Of a stretch of DNA of 31,473 nucleotides, positions 1 to 8,354 are shown one piece after another. Below the pieces are notes generated by a model. The model was not told the DNA's origin, made no database searches, and worked only from the letters and a program-made list of their open reading frames with translations. Location: the NCBI GenBank assembly GCA_944385775.1, contig CALWYM010000030.1:1-31473 (forward strand), in the 5' to 3' direction. The stretch comes from an uncultured Oscillospiraceae bacterium. Lineage in GTDB: Bacteria; Bacillota; Clostridia; Oscillospirales; Oscillospiraceae. The translations under genes were made by a program, and so were the position numbers. The first letter of the stretch is position 1. The number at the start of each line of letters is the position of its first letter.

Positions 1-479
1 AAAAAGGTATCACTGTCTTGCCTTCAAAGTCGTAAGACTCTATAAATGTATTGACGATTCTGGGGGCTTCTCCCCACCAAATCGGATACCCTAGAAAAAT
101 TATATCATATCTTTCAAAATCTTCAATAGTCCCACGAATTTCAGGTCTGTAATCCGGGTCGTCCATTTCAACAGAACATCTGCTGCTTTCATTATTATAA
201 TCCAAATCTTCCTCTGTATATGGCTTATCAGGTTCAATTTCATATAATTCTGCGGACAAAGCCTCGGAAATATACTCTGTTATAACCCTGGTATTTTCGG
301 TTGCGGAAAAATATGCAACTAGAACATTATCGTTAACATCCATCTCCCCTGACGTATCAGTCCCGTTTTCCTCTGTATTTACCAATATTTCATCACCATC
401 ATTTACCTCATTCTCCGTGCAGGCTACAAGTAATGTGACAAGAAAAAAACACTGTTACGAAACATAAAACTTTCTTCAT
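1..479 (-). pseudogene. Flavodoxin-like lipoprotein, partial, apparent frameshift
   Basis: Reading leftward, the ATG at 477-479 follows a purine-rich site (AAGGGGGC) and opens a lipoprotein signal: MKKVLCFVTVFF, then LVTLLVAC, with Cys as the lipobox residue. A run of seven A (443-449, plus strand) puts the signal and the mature protein in different frames; six would restore one frame. As written the ATG frame hits TGA about 24 codons in. After the lipobox comes an acidic linker, then a flavodoxin fold: the FMN phosphate loop YFSATENTR and the later segments YDIIFLGYPIWWGEAPR and FIESYDFEGKTVIPF. This matches the flavodoxin_4 type, usually membrane-anchored FMN redox proteins. The C terminus lies outside the window. 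The frame break may be a real inactivating indel, slippage or a sequencing error. Confidence 0.75.
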
Positions 480-600
480 TTTTAGCCCCCTTGGAAAACA
501 TTTCAGGTCATTATCTTTAGTTATATCTCTTAGTCAGTTTGACGTCTAATACTTAATAATTAATTACTATATATCAACTTTACGAAATACTGTTCGTGTT

Positions 601-641
601 ATATAAAAATGCATCCCTGTCATATAAAGGCAGAGATGCAT
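601..641 (-). terminator. Intrinsic terminator after tRNA-Leu
   Basis: On the minus strand an 11-bp stem (ATGCATCTCTG with CAGGGATGCAT, one G-U pair) is followed by TTTTATAT. It sits just 3' of the tRNA-Leu gene. Confidence 0.8.
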
Positions 642-649
642 TCAAACTA

Positions 650-737
650 TGGTGCACGAGGGGGGACTTGAACCCCCACGTCCGTAATGGACACTAGAAC
701 CTGAATCTAGCGAGTCTACCAATTCCACCACTCGTGC
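650..737 (-). tRNA. tRNA-Leu (anticodon CAG)
   Basis: The minus strand gives a cloverleaf with acceptor GCACGAG paired to CTCGTGC, discriminator A and an encoded CCA (650-652). The anticodon stem CTAGA/TCTAG encloses loop TTCAGGT, so the anticodon is CAG. The T arm GGGGG-TTCAAGT-CCCCC is intact. The long variable arm expected of a class II tRNA-Leu is present. Length is 88 nt including CCA. Confidence 0.95.
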
Positions 738-762
738 GTAACTATGGCTAACAACAGGTGTT

Positions 763-792
763 ATAATACCATATTTATAACGAAATTGTCAA
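763..792 (-). promoter_or_regulatory. Promoter for tRNA-Leu
   Basis: TTGACA (787-792) and TATTAT (763-768) are separated by 18 nt on the minus strand and lie about 26 nt upstream of the tRNA 5' end. The tRNA is therefore probably transcribed independently of mgtE. Confidence 0.75.
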
Positions 793-800
793 GTATTTTT

Positions 801-2177
801 TTAAATTCCCAAAAATGCTGTTGCAACCTGGAAGTAAATCAGAAGCGAAATTGCGTCCACCACAGTTGTAAGAAGCGGGCTTGCCATAACAGCAGGGTCA
901 AGTCCAAGCTTATTTGCCACCAAAGGCAACATACATCCAACAACCTTAGCGCAAATGACAGTTGCCGCAAGTGTAAAGCAAACCACAAAAGTAACAGGAA
1001 CAGTAACTGCCGTATTTCCAAGGAGCATTACATCTATAATTCTTATTTTAAAGAAATTGACAACTCCTAATGTAACCGCGCAAAGTATTGCCACACGAAA
1101 TTCCTTAAAAACTACCTTAAAAAAATCTTTAAATTCAATATCACCAATTGAAAGAGACCTTATCACAGTGACCGAAGCCTGGCTTCCTGAATTACCACCG
1201 GTATCCATAAGCATTGGAATAAAAGCGGTAAGGGCAACCCAACGTGCAAGGGCAGTTTCAAAAGACGAAATAATATACCCAGTAAAAGTTGCGGAAACCA
1301 TCAGTATAAGAAGCCAAGGAATCCTGGCCTTCCATAACTCCAAAATGCTCATCCTGAGATAGGGCTTATCAGAAGGAGTGATAGCCGCCATCTTTTCAAT
1401 ATCTTCCGTAGCCTCTTCTTCAATAACGTCCAAAGCGTCATCAAATGTAACAATACCGACAAGCCTGTGCTCCGTATCCACAACCGGAACAGCGTTTAGG
1501 TCGTATTTACTAAGGACATTCGCAACTTTTTCCTGGTCATCTGTTGTGGTAACTGAAATGATATCAGTTTCCATCAAATCACCAATTATGGAGTCCTCGT
1601 CAGCAAGCAGTATGTCCTTTAATGTCAGACAGCCAATAAGCTTTCTGTTAGGGTCTGTCACATAACATGTATATATTGTTTCCTTATCCACACCAGTGCG
1701 GCGAATACGCTTAATTGCGTCCTCACAGGTCATGTGTTCCTTAAGCTCCACAAACTCCGTCGTCATTATGCTTCCGGCGGAATCCTCCGGGTACTTAAGA
1801 ATTTCGTTTATCATTTTACGCACGTCAGGCGCGGACTGCGCAAGAATACGTTTAACCACGTTTGACGGCATTTCTTCCACAATGTCAACTGCATCGTCAA
1901 CATAAAGCTCGTCCACAACCTCTTTAAGCTCAGCATCGGAAAAACCTTTAATGAGAAGCTCCTGCTCATCGGCACCCATTTCAACAAAAGTTGCTGCCGC
2001 AAGCTCCTTTGGAAGCAATCTAAAAAGAAGCGGAAGAATGGAATTGTCCAAATCCTCAAACAGAATCGCTATATCCGCGGGCTGAAGAGTATTAAGGATT
2101 TCACGAAGAACTGCATACTTTTTGCCCTCAACAAGCGCTTCAATAGTAGTTTCGAGAGTAGCGTTTTTTTCATTCAT
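801..2177 (-). CDS. mgtE: Magnesium transporter MgtE
   Basis: This 458-residue inner-membrane Mg2+ channel/transporter has the full MgtE layout. An acidic alpha-helical N-domain occupies about residues 1-135, two CBS domains about 137-260, and a C-terminal five-helix membrane domain about 280-458. The pore region carries the conserved stretch MLMDTGGNSGSQASVTVIRS. In the family, cytosolic Mg2+ binding at the N/CBS domains closes the pore. Length is normal. The start ATG is preceded by CAGGAGGTATAA. The gene stands alone between tRNA-Leu and a long regulatory leader containing an M-box riboswitch, which agrees with its function and predicts transcription only at low Mg2+. Confidence 0.96.
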   Translation of the reverse strand: MNEKNATLETTIEALVEGKKYAVLREILNTLQPADIAILFEDLDNSILPLLFRLLPKELAAATFVEMGADEQELLIKGFSDAELKEVVDELYVDDAVDIVEEMPSNVVKRILAQSAPDVRKMINEILKYPEDSAGSIMTTEFVELKEHMTCEDAIKRIRRTGVDKETIYTCYVTDPNRKLIGCLTLKDILLADEDSIIGDLMETDIISVTTTDDQEKVANVLSKYDLNAVPVVDTEHRLVGIVTFDDALDVIEEEATEDIEKMAAITPSDKPYLRMSILELWKARIPWLLILMVSATFTGYIISSFETALARWVALTAFIPMLMDTGGNSGSQASVTVIRSLSIGDIEFKDFFKVVFKEFRVAILCAVTLGVVNFFKIRIIDVMLLGNTAVTVPVTFVVCFTLAATVICAKVVGCMLPLVANKLGLDPAVMASPLLTTVVDAISLLIYFQVATAFLGI

Positions 2178-2339
2178 ACTTTATACCTCCTGTATCAACT
2201 TTTTGTCAAAGAGGCACAATTAACGAGAAAACTATTCCTGGCGCATGAACTGAACGCCGGGCTTATCGAAAAATTGTTTTCGTCCAACTGTGCCGCCGGT
2301 ACTGCCAGCGTCCATTATCCACTCTCACCTCGCAAAAAG

Positions 2340-2369
2340 AAAATAAAAAACACCGGAAAAATTCCGATG
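2340..2369 (-). terminator. Riboswitch-controlled attenuator of mgtE
   Basis: On the minus strand, an 8-bp stem (CATCGGAA / TTCCGGTG) with a 3-nt loop is followed by TTTTTTATTTTCTTTTT. It lies between the M-box and the mgtE start, where the Mg2+-bound riboswitch would favour termination. Confidence 0.85.
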
Positions 2370-2380
2370 GCAAAAATCGC

Positions 2381-2527
2381 ACCGTACCAGCTTTAGCATC
2401 CACAGGGCAATGAAACTGCATTAGGTTGTGCCTTGTGCTTCGACACAATCTGCTCAAACCATCTCATAGTGTCTCCACTATTTTGCGGCAGCAGCCCGTA
2501 TCCCCAGGGTAGCCTTACCTACCGGAA
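2381..2527 (-). ncRNA. M-box (ykoK leader) magnesium riboswitch
   Basis: The minus-strand leader carries the conserved M-box segments in order: GGTAGGTAAGGCTACC, GGGGATACGGGCTGCTGCCG, a variable middle part, and GGATGCTAAAGCTGGTACGG. The family senses Mg2+ and controls mgtE, mgtA or corA-type genes. Here it sits between a consensus promoter and an intrinsic terminator upstream of mgtE, the textbook arrangement. Confidence 0.92.
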
Positions 2528-2546
2528 ACATTTATTCTACTTTTTG

Positions 2547-2575
2547 ATAATATACTCTTTTTCCTACGATGTCAA
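2547..2575 (-). promoter_or_regulatory. Promoter for the M-box/mgtE transcript
   Basis: TTGACA (2570-2575) and TATTAT (2547-2552) with a 17-nt spacer on the minus strand. Transcription would start about 12 nt before the first conserved M-box segment. Confidence 0.85.
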
Positions 2576-2683
2576 GATTTTTAGCAAGAAAAAACCGCTT
2601 TTACATAGTTTTATCCTTTTATTTAAAAATTTTTTATGTAAAAACGTATATAAAAAATTTTTCTGAAAACATGAAAATTTGTG

Positions 2684-2712
2684 TTGACAATCATATGCAC
2701 ATTTGCTATAAT
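2684..2712 (+). promoter_or_regulatory. Promoter for tRNA-Gln
   Basis: A perfect consensus promoter: TTGACA (2684-2689), 17-nt spacer, TATAAT (2707-2712). The tRNA begins 14 nt after the -10 box. Confidence 0.9.
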
Positions 2713-2725
2713 AATACACGTTCGT

Positions 2726-2799
2726 AGCGGAATTGTGTAATGGTAGCACGCCGGACTCTGACTCCGTCTGTGAGGGTTCGAATCCTTCTTCCGCTGCCA
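2726..2799 (+). tRNA. tRNA-Gln (anticodon CTG)
   Basis: Acceptor AGCGGAA pairs with TTCCGCT, followed by discriminator G and encoded CCA. The anticodon loop CTCTGAC gives anticodon CTG, reading CAG codons. The T loop TTCGAAT is intact. The first pair of the anticodon stem is a C-T mismatch. Length is 74 nt including CCA. Confidence 0.9.
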
Positions 2800-2800
2800 A

Positions 2801-2835
2801 GAGTCTCGGAATCCTATGATTTCGGGACTCTTTTT
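2801..2835 (+). terminator. Intrinsic terminator after tRNA-Gln
   Basis: A 12-bp stem (GAGTCTCGGAAT / ATTTCGGGACTC, with G-T pairs) is followed by TTTTT. It separates the tRNA from the downstream operon, although some read-through may feed the operon. Confidence 0.85.
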
Positions 2836-2866
2836 GTATAATCAGTTAATTTGTGAGGTTTGTAAC

Positions 2867-4015
2867 ATGACAGATAAACTTTACTATACAGACAGCCATA
2901 TACGTTCCTTTGACGCAACCGTTATCAGCTGCACTAAGTCAAAAAACGGCTATGAGATTATTCTTGACAAAACAGCCTTTTTCCCAGAGGGTGGCGGTCA
3001 AGTCGGAGATAGCGGCACTCTTGGCGGCGTTACCGTTTTTGACACCCATGAGAAAAACGGAGAGGTGGTTCACTATGCTTCTTCTCCCCTCGCTGTCGGT
3101 TCCACTGTTCACGGTGAGCTTGACTGGGAAAAGCGTTTTTCCAATATGCAGGCACACTCAGGCGAGCATATTCTTTCGGGTGTTGTCTACTCCATGTACG
3201 GCTATAACAACGTTGGCTTTCATATGGGTGCCGATGGGGTTATAGTCGACTTTGACGAATATATTTCTCCGGAAGAACTTGTGGAAGTTGAGCGCAGGGT
3301 AAATGAGCTTATATACAGAGACACTGCTGTAACCGCCTATTTCCCTTCAACAGTGGAATTGGCTAATTTGGAATACCGAAGCAAACTGGATCTTCACGAA
3401 AATGTCAGAATTGTATCCATTGATGGCTGTGACTCCTGCGCCTGCTGTGCACCCCACGTAAAACGCACCGGAGAAGTTGGCATTTTAAAGATTCTCGAAA
3501 GCTCTCACCGCAAAAACGGCGTTCGCCTTCGTATGCTGGCGGGAAAAGCCGCATTTGACGATTATATTAGCAAAAGTAACTCTGTTCTTCAAATATCGGC
3601 TCTCCTTTCAGCTAAACAGGAAGCTGTTTCTGATGGGGTGAGACGTGTTCTTGACGAGCGTGACCGCCTTAAATATGAGCTGACAGGTTTCAAAAGAAGC
3701 GCAATACAAAGCTTTGCCGAGAAAATCAGCTTCTCTTCCTCAAATATGGTTTTCTTTTATGATAACTACGATACAGAAGATCTTCGCTTCCTTTGTAATC
3801 TGATTTTACCTAAATGCACCGGAATCTGCGCCGCTTTTTCCGGTGATGATGAATCCGGCTACAAGTATGTTATTTCAAGCGGAACTGTTAATCTGAGAGA
3901 TAAAGCCCGTGAAATTAATACAGCAATTAACGGAAAGGGCGGCGGTTCCTCCGAAATGATACAAGGAACTGCAAAAGCCAAAAGAGAGGCTATTGAAGAA
4001 TACTTTAAAGAATAG
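2867..4015 (+). CDS. AlaX-type alanyl-tRNA editing protein
   Basis: A free-standing homologue of the AlaRS editing domain; the family hydrolyses Ser- or Gly-mischarged tRNA-Ala in trans. The N-terminal part has the typical FFPEGGGQVGDSG (about 38-50). The zinc/catalytic motif is H97-x3-H101 (AHSGEHILSG), and the second motif, near C193-x3-H197, lies in CACCAPHVKRTGEVG. The C terminus is DHHA1-like and glycine-rich (GKGGGSSEMIQGTA), so this is the long AlaX class (382 residues). I chose the ATG at 2867 because it follows GTGAGGT. An in-frame ATG at 2816 falls inside the tRNA terminator and has no ribosome site. It heads the methionine-synthesis operon, with 12 nt to the likely metF start. Confidence 0.88.
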   Translation: MTDKLYYTDSHIRSFDATVISCTKSKNGYEIILDKTAFFPEGGGQVGDSGTLGGVTVFDTHEKNGEVVHYASSPLAVGSTVHGELDWEKRFSNMQAHSGEHILSGVVYSMYGYNNVGFHMGADGVIVDFDEYISPEELVEVERRVNELIYRDTAVTAYFPSTVELANLEYRSKLDLHENVRIVSIDGCDSCACCAPHVKRTGEVGILKILESSHRKNGVRLRMLAGKAAFDDYISKSNSVLQISALLSAKQEAVSDGVRRVLDERDRLKYELTGFKRSAIQSFAEKISFSSSNMVFFYDNYDTEDLRFLCNLILPKCTGICAAFSGDDESGYKYVISSGTVNLRDKAREINTAINGKGGGSSEMIQGTAKAKREAIEEYFKE

Positions 4016-4027
4016 GATGTGAAATAC

Positions 4028-4897
4028 GTGAAAATCTCTGAAATCTACAAGGGAGACGAAATTCCCGTTTCTGTTGAGGTTTTCCCTCCAAAGGGCGAAC
4101 TGAATGCCTCAGAACTGAGAAGCACTTTGTCTGAGCTTAGCACCTGCTCTCCGGCGTTTATCAGTGTAACCTGTTCGGCAGGCGGAAAAGGTGGAAACAG
4201 CGCTAAAACAGCCCAGCTTTCCGGCATTATACAAAATGAGTTTGGTATTTTGTCAATGGCTCATATCACCTGTATTAATTCAGATAAGGCAGAAGTTGAT
4301 TTGGCTTATGAGAGTGCTCTTTCCCAAGGGCTGTGCAATATATTTGCGTTGCGCGGTGACATAATTCCCGGTGCCGTTTCCGGTGATTTTCACTATGCAA
4401 TAGACCTTGTAAAATACCTTCGCAGCAAACCAAACGGCGATAAACTTTGTATTGGTGGAGGCTGCTATCCCGAAGGTCATGTAGACTGCACCGATATTGA
4501 CACAGACATCTGTCACTTAAAAGAGAAGCAGGACGCTGGAACGGATTTTTTCATAAGCCAGCTCTTCTTTGATAACTCAAGTTTTTACAGGTTTATAGAC
4601 AAATGCCGAAAAAACAAAATCAGTATTCCTATTGAGGCTGGTATAATGCCTATTATGAACAAAAGTCAGATTACAAAGATGATTTTCCTTTGTGGAGCTT
4701 CCCTGCCTGCTCCTGTCGTCAGAATACTTCACAAATACGAAAACAGTCATTCGGACCTTGTTAAGGCAGGGACGGAATATGCCGCTCGGCAGATTCTTGA
4801 ACTAGCTGAAAGCGGTGCTGCTGACGGCATACATATCTATTCAATGAACAAGCCGGAAATCGCAAAATACTTAATGGGTGTTCTAAGAAATGATTAA
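4028..4897 (+). CDS. metF: Methylenetetrahydrofolate reductase MetF
   Basis: This enzyme reduces 5,10-methylene-THF to 5-methyl-THF, the methyl donor used by the downstream MetH. The sequence opens with the family's SVEVFPPKGE strand (FAD/folate barrel). It continues with HITC near residue 80 and FALRGD near residue 110, and it has the (beta/alpha)8 barrel length of about 290 residues, with no extra domain. The GTG at 4028 is preferred because AGGA at 4014-4017 is 10 nt upstream; a GTG at 4019 has no room for a ribosome site. Its 3' end overlaps the next gene by 8 nt, so the two are probably translationally coupled. Confidence 0.9.
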   Translation: MKISEIYKGDEIPVSVEVFPPKGELNASELRSTLSELSTCSPAFISVTCSAGGKGGNSAKTAQLSGIIQNEFGILSMAHITCINSDKAEVDLAYESALSQGLCNIFALRGDIIPGAVSGDFHYAIDLVKYLRSKPNGDKLCIGGGCYPEGHVDCTDIDTDICHLKEKQDAGTDFFISQLFFDNSSFYRFIDKCRKNKISIPIEAGIMPIMNKSQITKMIFLCGASLPAPVVRILHKYENSHSDLVKAGTEYAARQILELAESGAADGIHIYSMNKPEIAKYLMGVLRND

Positions 4898-5567
4898 TTC
4901 TCAATGCAAAATAGACAAATCCGAGGTACTCAGGTACCTTGGATACAGAAATCAGCTTATTGATAAAAACACCGATAACAGAATTGATGAAATGATTCAG
5001 CTGTGTCTTAAAATAGCTAGACCAAAATACATTTACGCCTACTTTGGCATTGAGAGAGACAAAGGTGTAATTCATCTATCCGGAACGAATATTGACTTTC
5101 TTGGACACGACATTTTTTCACATCTAAACGGTGCCAATTCTCTTGTACTCATGGCTGCGACCCTTGGTCACGACTGCGAGCGAATGATGTCTGTTCTCGA
5201 AAACAGAAGCGTTGCTGACGCCGTATGCTTTAACGCAGCCTGCACAGCCCTAATTGAGGAAGTATCAGACAAATGTCAGAGAGAGGTAGCTGCATCATAC
5301 AAATCAGAAGGATACTATGTAAATGGCAGATACAGTCCCGGGTACGGTGATTTCCCTTTATCCCAGCAAAAAGATTTATTATCTCTGCTTAACGCAGAAA
5401 TATATCTTGGCATAACACTCACTCCTGGTAATCTTATGCTTCCGCAAAAAAGCGTTACCTCAGTTTTCGGACTGTTTAATCAGTATAAGGCAAAGGAAGT
5501 CAGCTGTCTCAGCTGTACAATGAAAGATTTTTGCCAGTATAGAAAGGTGGGTAACCACTGTGGATAA
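4890..5567 (+). CDS. Stand-alone MetH reactivation-domain protein
   Basis: A 225-residue protein corresponding to the C-terminal activation (AdoMet-binding, Met_synt_B12) domain of MetH. The characteristic RYSPGYGDFPLS loop, which contacts AdoMet in the family, is at about 150-161. It is followed by a segment ending NLMLPQKSVTSVFGLF, the equivalent of the conserved S-V-x-G-L region. The C terminus is Cys-rich (SCLSCTMKDFCQYRK). In this role the protein would help re-methylate oxidised cob(II)alamin on MetH using AdoMet. It overlaps both metF (8 nt) and metH (8 nt), and the adjacent MetH lacks this domain, so the two are a split form of one enzyme. Confidence 0.85.
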   Translation: MINSQCKIDKSEVLRYLGYRNQLIDKNTDNRIDEMIQLCLKIARPKYIYAYFGIERDKGVIHLSGTNIDFLGHDIFSHLNGANSLVLMAATLGHDCERMMSVLENRSVADAVCFNAACTALIEEVSDKCQREVAASYKSEGYYVNGRYSPGYGDFPLSQQKDLLSLLNAEIYLGITLTPGNLMLPQKSVTSVFGLFNQYKAKEVSCLSCTMKDFCQYRKVGNHCG

Positions 5568-7926
5568 CGGATTTATAATATTTGACGGAGCAATGGGCAC
5601 TCAACTTCAAAGCAGAGGGCTGAAGCTTGGTGAACTTCCCGAGCTTCTGTGCCTTACCGAGCCGGAAATCGTACAGAAAATCCATGAGGAGTTTATTCTT
5701 TCCGGCGCAGAAGTTATTACCGCCAATACCTTTGGAGCAAACAGGAAAAAGCTCGGTTCTACCAAAAAAGTAAACGAAGTTGTTTCCGCCGCAGTGACAA
5801 TTGCAAGAAAAGCAGGCGCCAAAGCTGTTGCTCTGGATATCGGTCCTACCGGCTCCCTTTTGCAGCCAATGGGGACAATGAGCTTTGATGAAGCTTACGA
5901 TATATTCAAAGAAGTTGTCATTGCCGGGAGAAACAGCGGCGCAGATTTAATTTTAATAGAAACCATGGCAGACCTTTTGGAAGCGAAAGCAGCTCTCCTC
6001 TCCGCTAAGGAAAATTCCAGTCTTCCTGTATATGTAACAATGACCTTCGGCGAGGACGGGAGGACATTTTTGGGCACCGATCCAAAGGTTGCCGCAGTAA
6101 CTCTTTCTTCTCTGGGTGCTGACGCTGTGGGAATCAACTGTTCCCTGGGTCCTGACGAAATGATGAATCTGGTTCCCGATATGCTAAGCTATGCCAACTG
6201 CCCGGTTATAGTTCAGCCTAACGCAGGGCTTCCTGAGATTGAAAACGGAAGGACTGTTTATCGTGTCGGTCCGGAGGATTTTGCTGTTTCAATGGGAAAA
6301 CTGATGGAGCTGGGAGTGTCCATTGTGGGCGGCTGCTGCGGTACCACTCCTGCTCATATCTCAGCGCTTTGCCGGCAGGCGCGCAAACATACAAAAAAGG
6401 AACTGAACATATCGTCGATCACAGCATTTACAAGCTCGCAAAAAGCGGTTATTCTCCCTGAAGCACACATTGCGGTTATTGGCGAAAGAATTAATCCAAC
6501 GGGTAAAAAGAAGATTAAAGAGTCTTTGAGAACACGGGACTACGATTACATTTTAAATGAGGCTATCTCCCAGACAGAAGCGGGAGCTGAAATTTTGGAC
6601 GTTAACGTGGGTCTTCCGGAAATCGACGAAAAAGAGGTTCTGGGTCATTTAATTACACAAATTCAAGGTGTGACTCCCCTGCCTCTACAAATTGATTCGT
6701 CCAGTCCGGAAGCTTTGGAACGCGCCTGTCGGCTCTATGGCGGAAAACCGATAATAAATTCCGTAAATGGAAGTGAGGACAGCCTTCGCAGCATATTACC
6801 CATTGCCAAAAAATATGGAGCCTGCGTTGTTGGACTGACTCTTGACGAAAACGGTATTCCTGAGAAGGCTGAGGACAGAGTAAAAATCGCAGAAAAAATC
6901 CTCTCTTTTGCAAAAGAATACGGAATTCCCAAAGAGGATTTGCTAATTGATTGTCTCGTTCTTACCGCATCGACAAACCAGTCCATGGTAAGGCAGACAC
7001 TTAAAGCAGTAAGGATAGTAAAAGAACAGCTTAAAGTTAAGACGGTACTTGGAGTAAGTAATATTAGCTTTGGGCTACCATCGAGGGACACTATTAACTC
7101 AGCTTTCTTAGCTGAAGCCTTGAGCTGTGGTCTTGATTTGCCCATAATCAATCCTCTGAACTCCGCCTGTATGGACGTTGTCTTTGCTCACAGGGTTCTA
7201 TCAGGAGAAGATATTGACTCGCGAAAATATATAGAGCTTTATTCAAAAGTTAAAACAGATAAAAAAGTCTCGTCCGGACTTAAAGCTCAGGCATCAGATA
7301 TTACAAATATTGTGCTGTATGGTAAGAAATTTTTGATTAAGGACGCAGTCCACGATGCTCTAAAAAACGAAGACCCTATAACTGTAATAAACACCCGTCT
7401 TATCCCCGCCATAAACGAAGCTGGAGACAGATTTCAAAAGGGAGTGTTTTTTCTTCCCCAGCTCATGAGCTCTGCTGAAACTGTAAAGCTTGGCTTTGAC
7501 GTGGTCAAAGCCGGCACAAAAGGCAGCAATATTAACTCAAAAGGTAAAATAATCCTCGCTACCGTTAAAGGCGATATACATGATATTGGAAAAAACATTG
7601 TTAAAATGCTACTTTCAAACTACGGTTTTCAGGTTATCGACCTTGGTCGTGATGTTCCCCCTGATGTGATTGTTAAGGAGACAATAGCTCAAAATGTCCA
7701 CCTTGTAGGTCTCAGCGCACTGATGACCACCACAGTCAAAAGTATGGAGGAGACAATTAAAGCATTAAGAAGCTCAGGCGCTCAGTGTAAAGTATTTGTG
7801 GGCGGTGCAGTCTTGTCCGAGGAATATGCAAAACTTGTGGGCGCCGACTATTACACGAAGGACGCTACGGATTCCGCAAAACTGGCGGAGTGGTTTTTCT
7901 CAGAGGAAAGGGGGAATTTATCTTGA
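5560..7926 (+). CDS. metH: Cobalamin-dependent methionine synthase MetH without reactivation domain
   Basis: It transfers the methyl group of 5-methyl-THF to homocysteine through cobalamin. Domains in order: homocysteine-binding barrel about 1-290, with zinc cysteines C194 (NCSLGPD) and C259/C260 (GGCCGTTP); folate-binding barrel about 300-560, opening with IGERINPTGKKKIKES; B12 cap about 580-665; cobalamin Rossmann domain about 666-788. The lower-ligand motif is D672-x-H674-x2-G677 (GDIHDIGKN). At 788 residues it is about 400 shorter than E. coli MetH because the activation domain is a separate gene just upstream. The GTG start follows AAAGGTGG and overlaps the previous stop codon. Confidence 0.95.
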   Translation: MDNGFIIFDGAMGTQLQSRGLKLGELPELLCLTEPEIVQKIHEEFILSGAEVITANTFGANRKKLGSTKKVNEVVSAAVTIARKAGAKAVALDIGPTGSLLQPMGTMSFDEAYDIFKEVVIAGRNSGADLILIETMADLLEAKAALLSAKENSSLPVYVTMTFGEDGRTFLGTDPKVAAVTLSSLGADAVGINCSLGPDEMMNLVPDMLSYANCPVIVQPNAGLPEIENGRTVYRVGPEDFAVSMGKLMELGVSIVGGCCGTTPAHISALCRQARKHTKKELNISSITAFTSSQKAVILPEAHIAVIGERINPTGKKKIKESLRTRDYDYILNEAISQTEAGAEILDVNVGLPEIDEKEVLGHLITQIQGVTPLPLQIDSSSPEALERACRLYGGKPIINSVNGSEDSLRSILPIAKKYGACVVGLTLDENGIPEKAEDRVKIAEKILSFAKEYGIPKEDLLIDCLVLTASTNQSMVRQTLKAVRIVKEQLKVKTVLGVSNISFGLPSRDTINSAFLAEALSCGLDLPIINPLNSACMDVVFAHRVLSGEDIDSRKYIELYSKVKTDKKVSSGLKAQASDITNIVLYGKKFLIKDAVHDALKNEDPITVINTRLIPAINEAGDRFQKGVFFLPQLMSSAETVKLGFDVVKAGTKGSNINSKGKIILATVKGDIHDIGKNIVKMLLSNYGFQVIDLGRDVPPDVIVKETIAQNVHLVGLSALMTTTVKSMEETIKALRSSGAQCKVFVGGAVLSEEYAKLVGADYYTKDATDSAKLAEWFFSEERGNLS

Positions 7927-8303
7927 AAAGTATTAAACCCGGCAGGGGTCCGTCTATGATGGGTGGAATTGTAGGTATATTCTTTATTCTTTTTGGAATT
8001 TTGTGGACAGTAATGGCTTTCAACGCCAGCCCAATTTTTGCACTGTTTGGAGTTATATGGACCGGTATTGCCGTAGTTCAAACTGTGTACAATTTTAAAA
8101 ACGCCACTTGCAAAAACCGCTATTCGACCTTTGATATTACCGACAGTAAAGAAGAACCAGACCCGCTAAATGAAAAATTTGGTCAAAATCAGGGTAAAAA
8201 CCCTGTTTTAAAAAACAGTACCAACAGATTTTGCCCATACTGTGGTGCGGAAGTGGAAACGGATTTTGAGTTTTGCTCAAAATGTGGAAAAAAACTCCCA
8301 TGA
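7923..8303 (+). CDS. Small membrane protein with C-terminal zinc ribbon
   Basis: A protein of 126 residues. Two adjacent hydrophobic helices (about 14-55) are followed by a polar linker and a C-terminal zinc ribbon with two CxxC pairs (FCPYCGAEVE and FCSKCGKK). The TTG start at 7923 is supported by AAAGGGGGAA upstream and a 4-nt TTGA overlap with the metH stop, which indicates translational coupling. Zinc-ribbon membrane proteins of this kind are common in Clostridia and have no fixed function. Its place at the end of the operon suggests nothing specific beyond co-expression. Confidence 0.75.
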   Translation: MKSIKPGRGPSMMGGIVGIFFILFGILWTVMAFNASPIFALFGVIWTGIAVVQTVYNFKNATCKNRYSTFDITDSKEEPDPLNEKFGQNQGKNPVLKNSTNRFCPYCGAEVETDFEFCSKCGKKLP

Positions 8304-8319
8304 AACCTTAAAGGGTATA

Positions 8320-8351
8320 AAAACCGGTAACCAAAAAGGTTACCGGTTTTT
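8320..8351. terminator. Bidirectional terminator between metH operon and ECF gene
   Basis: A 13-bp perfect stem (AAAACCGGTAACC / GGTTACCGGTTTT) with an AAAAA loop and T-runs on both strands. It ends the plus-strand metH operon and the minus-strand ECF operon. Confidence 0.92.
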
Positions 8352-8354
8352 GCT

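Noticed and set aside
955..1905. Several plus-strand open frames opposite mgtE
   Set aside because: Shadows of the well-supported MgtE coding frame.
2433..2800. Short open frames on both strands between mgtE and the AlaX gene
   Set aside because: They overlap the M-box riboswitch, the tRNA-Gln promoter and the tRNA-Gln gene.
2816..2866. Upstream in-frame ATG for the AlaX protein
   Set aside because: It is inside the tRNA-Gln terminator hairpin and lacks a ribosome site; the ATG at 2867 has one and matches the family start.
2836..4027. SAM, cobalamin or T-box control of the methionine operon
   Set aside because: The space before the AlaX start is about 30 nt after a terminator, too short, and no conserved core of these classes is visible.
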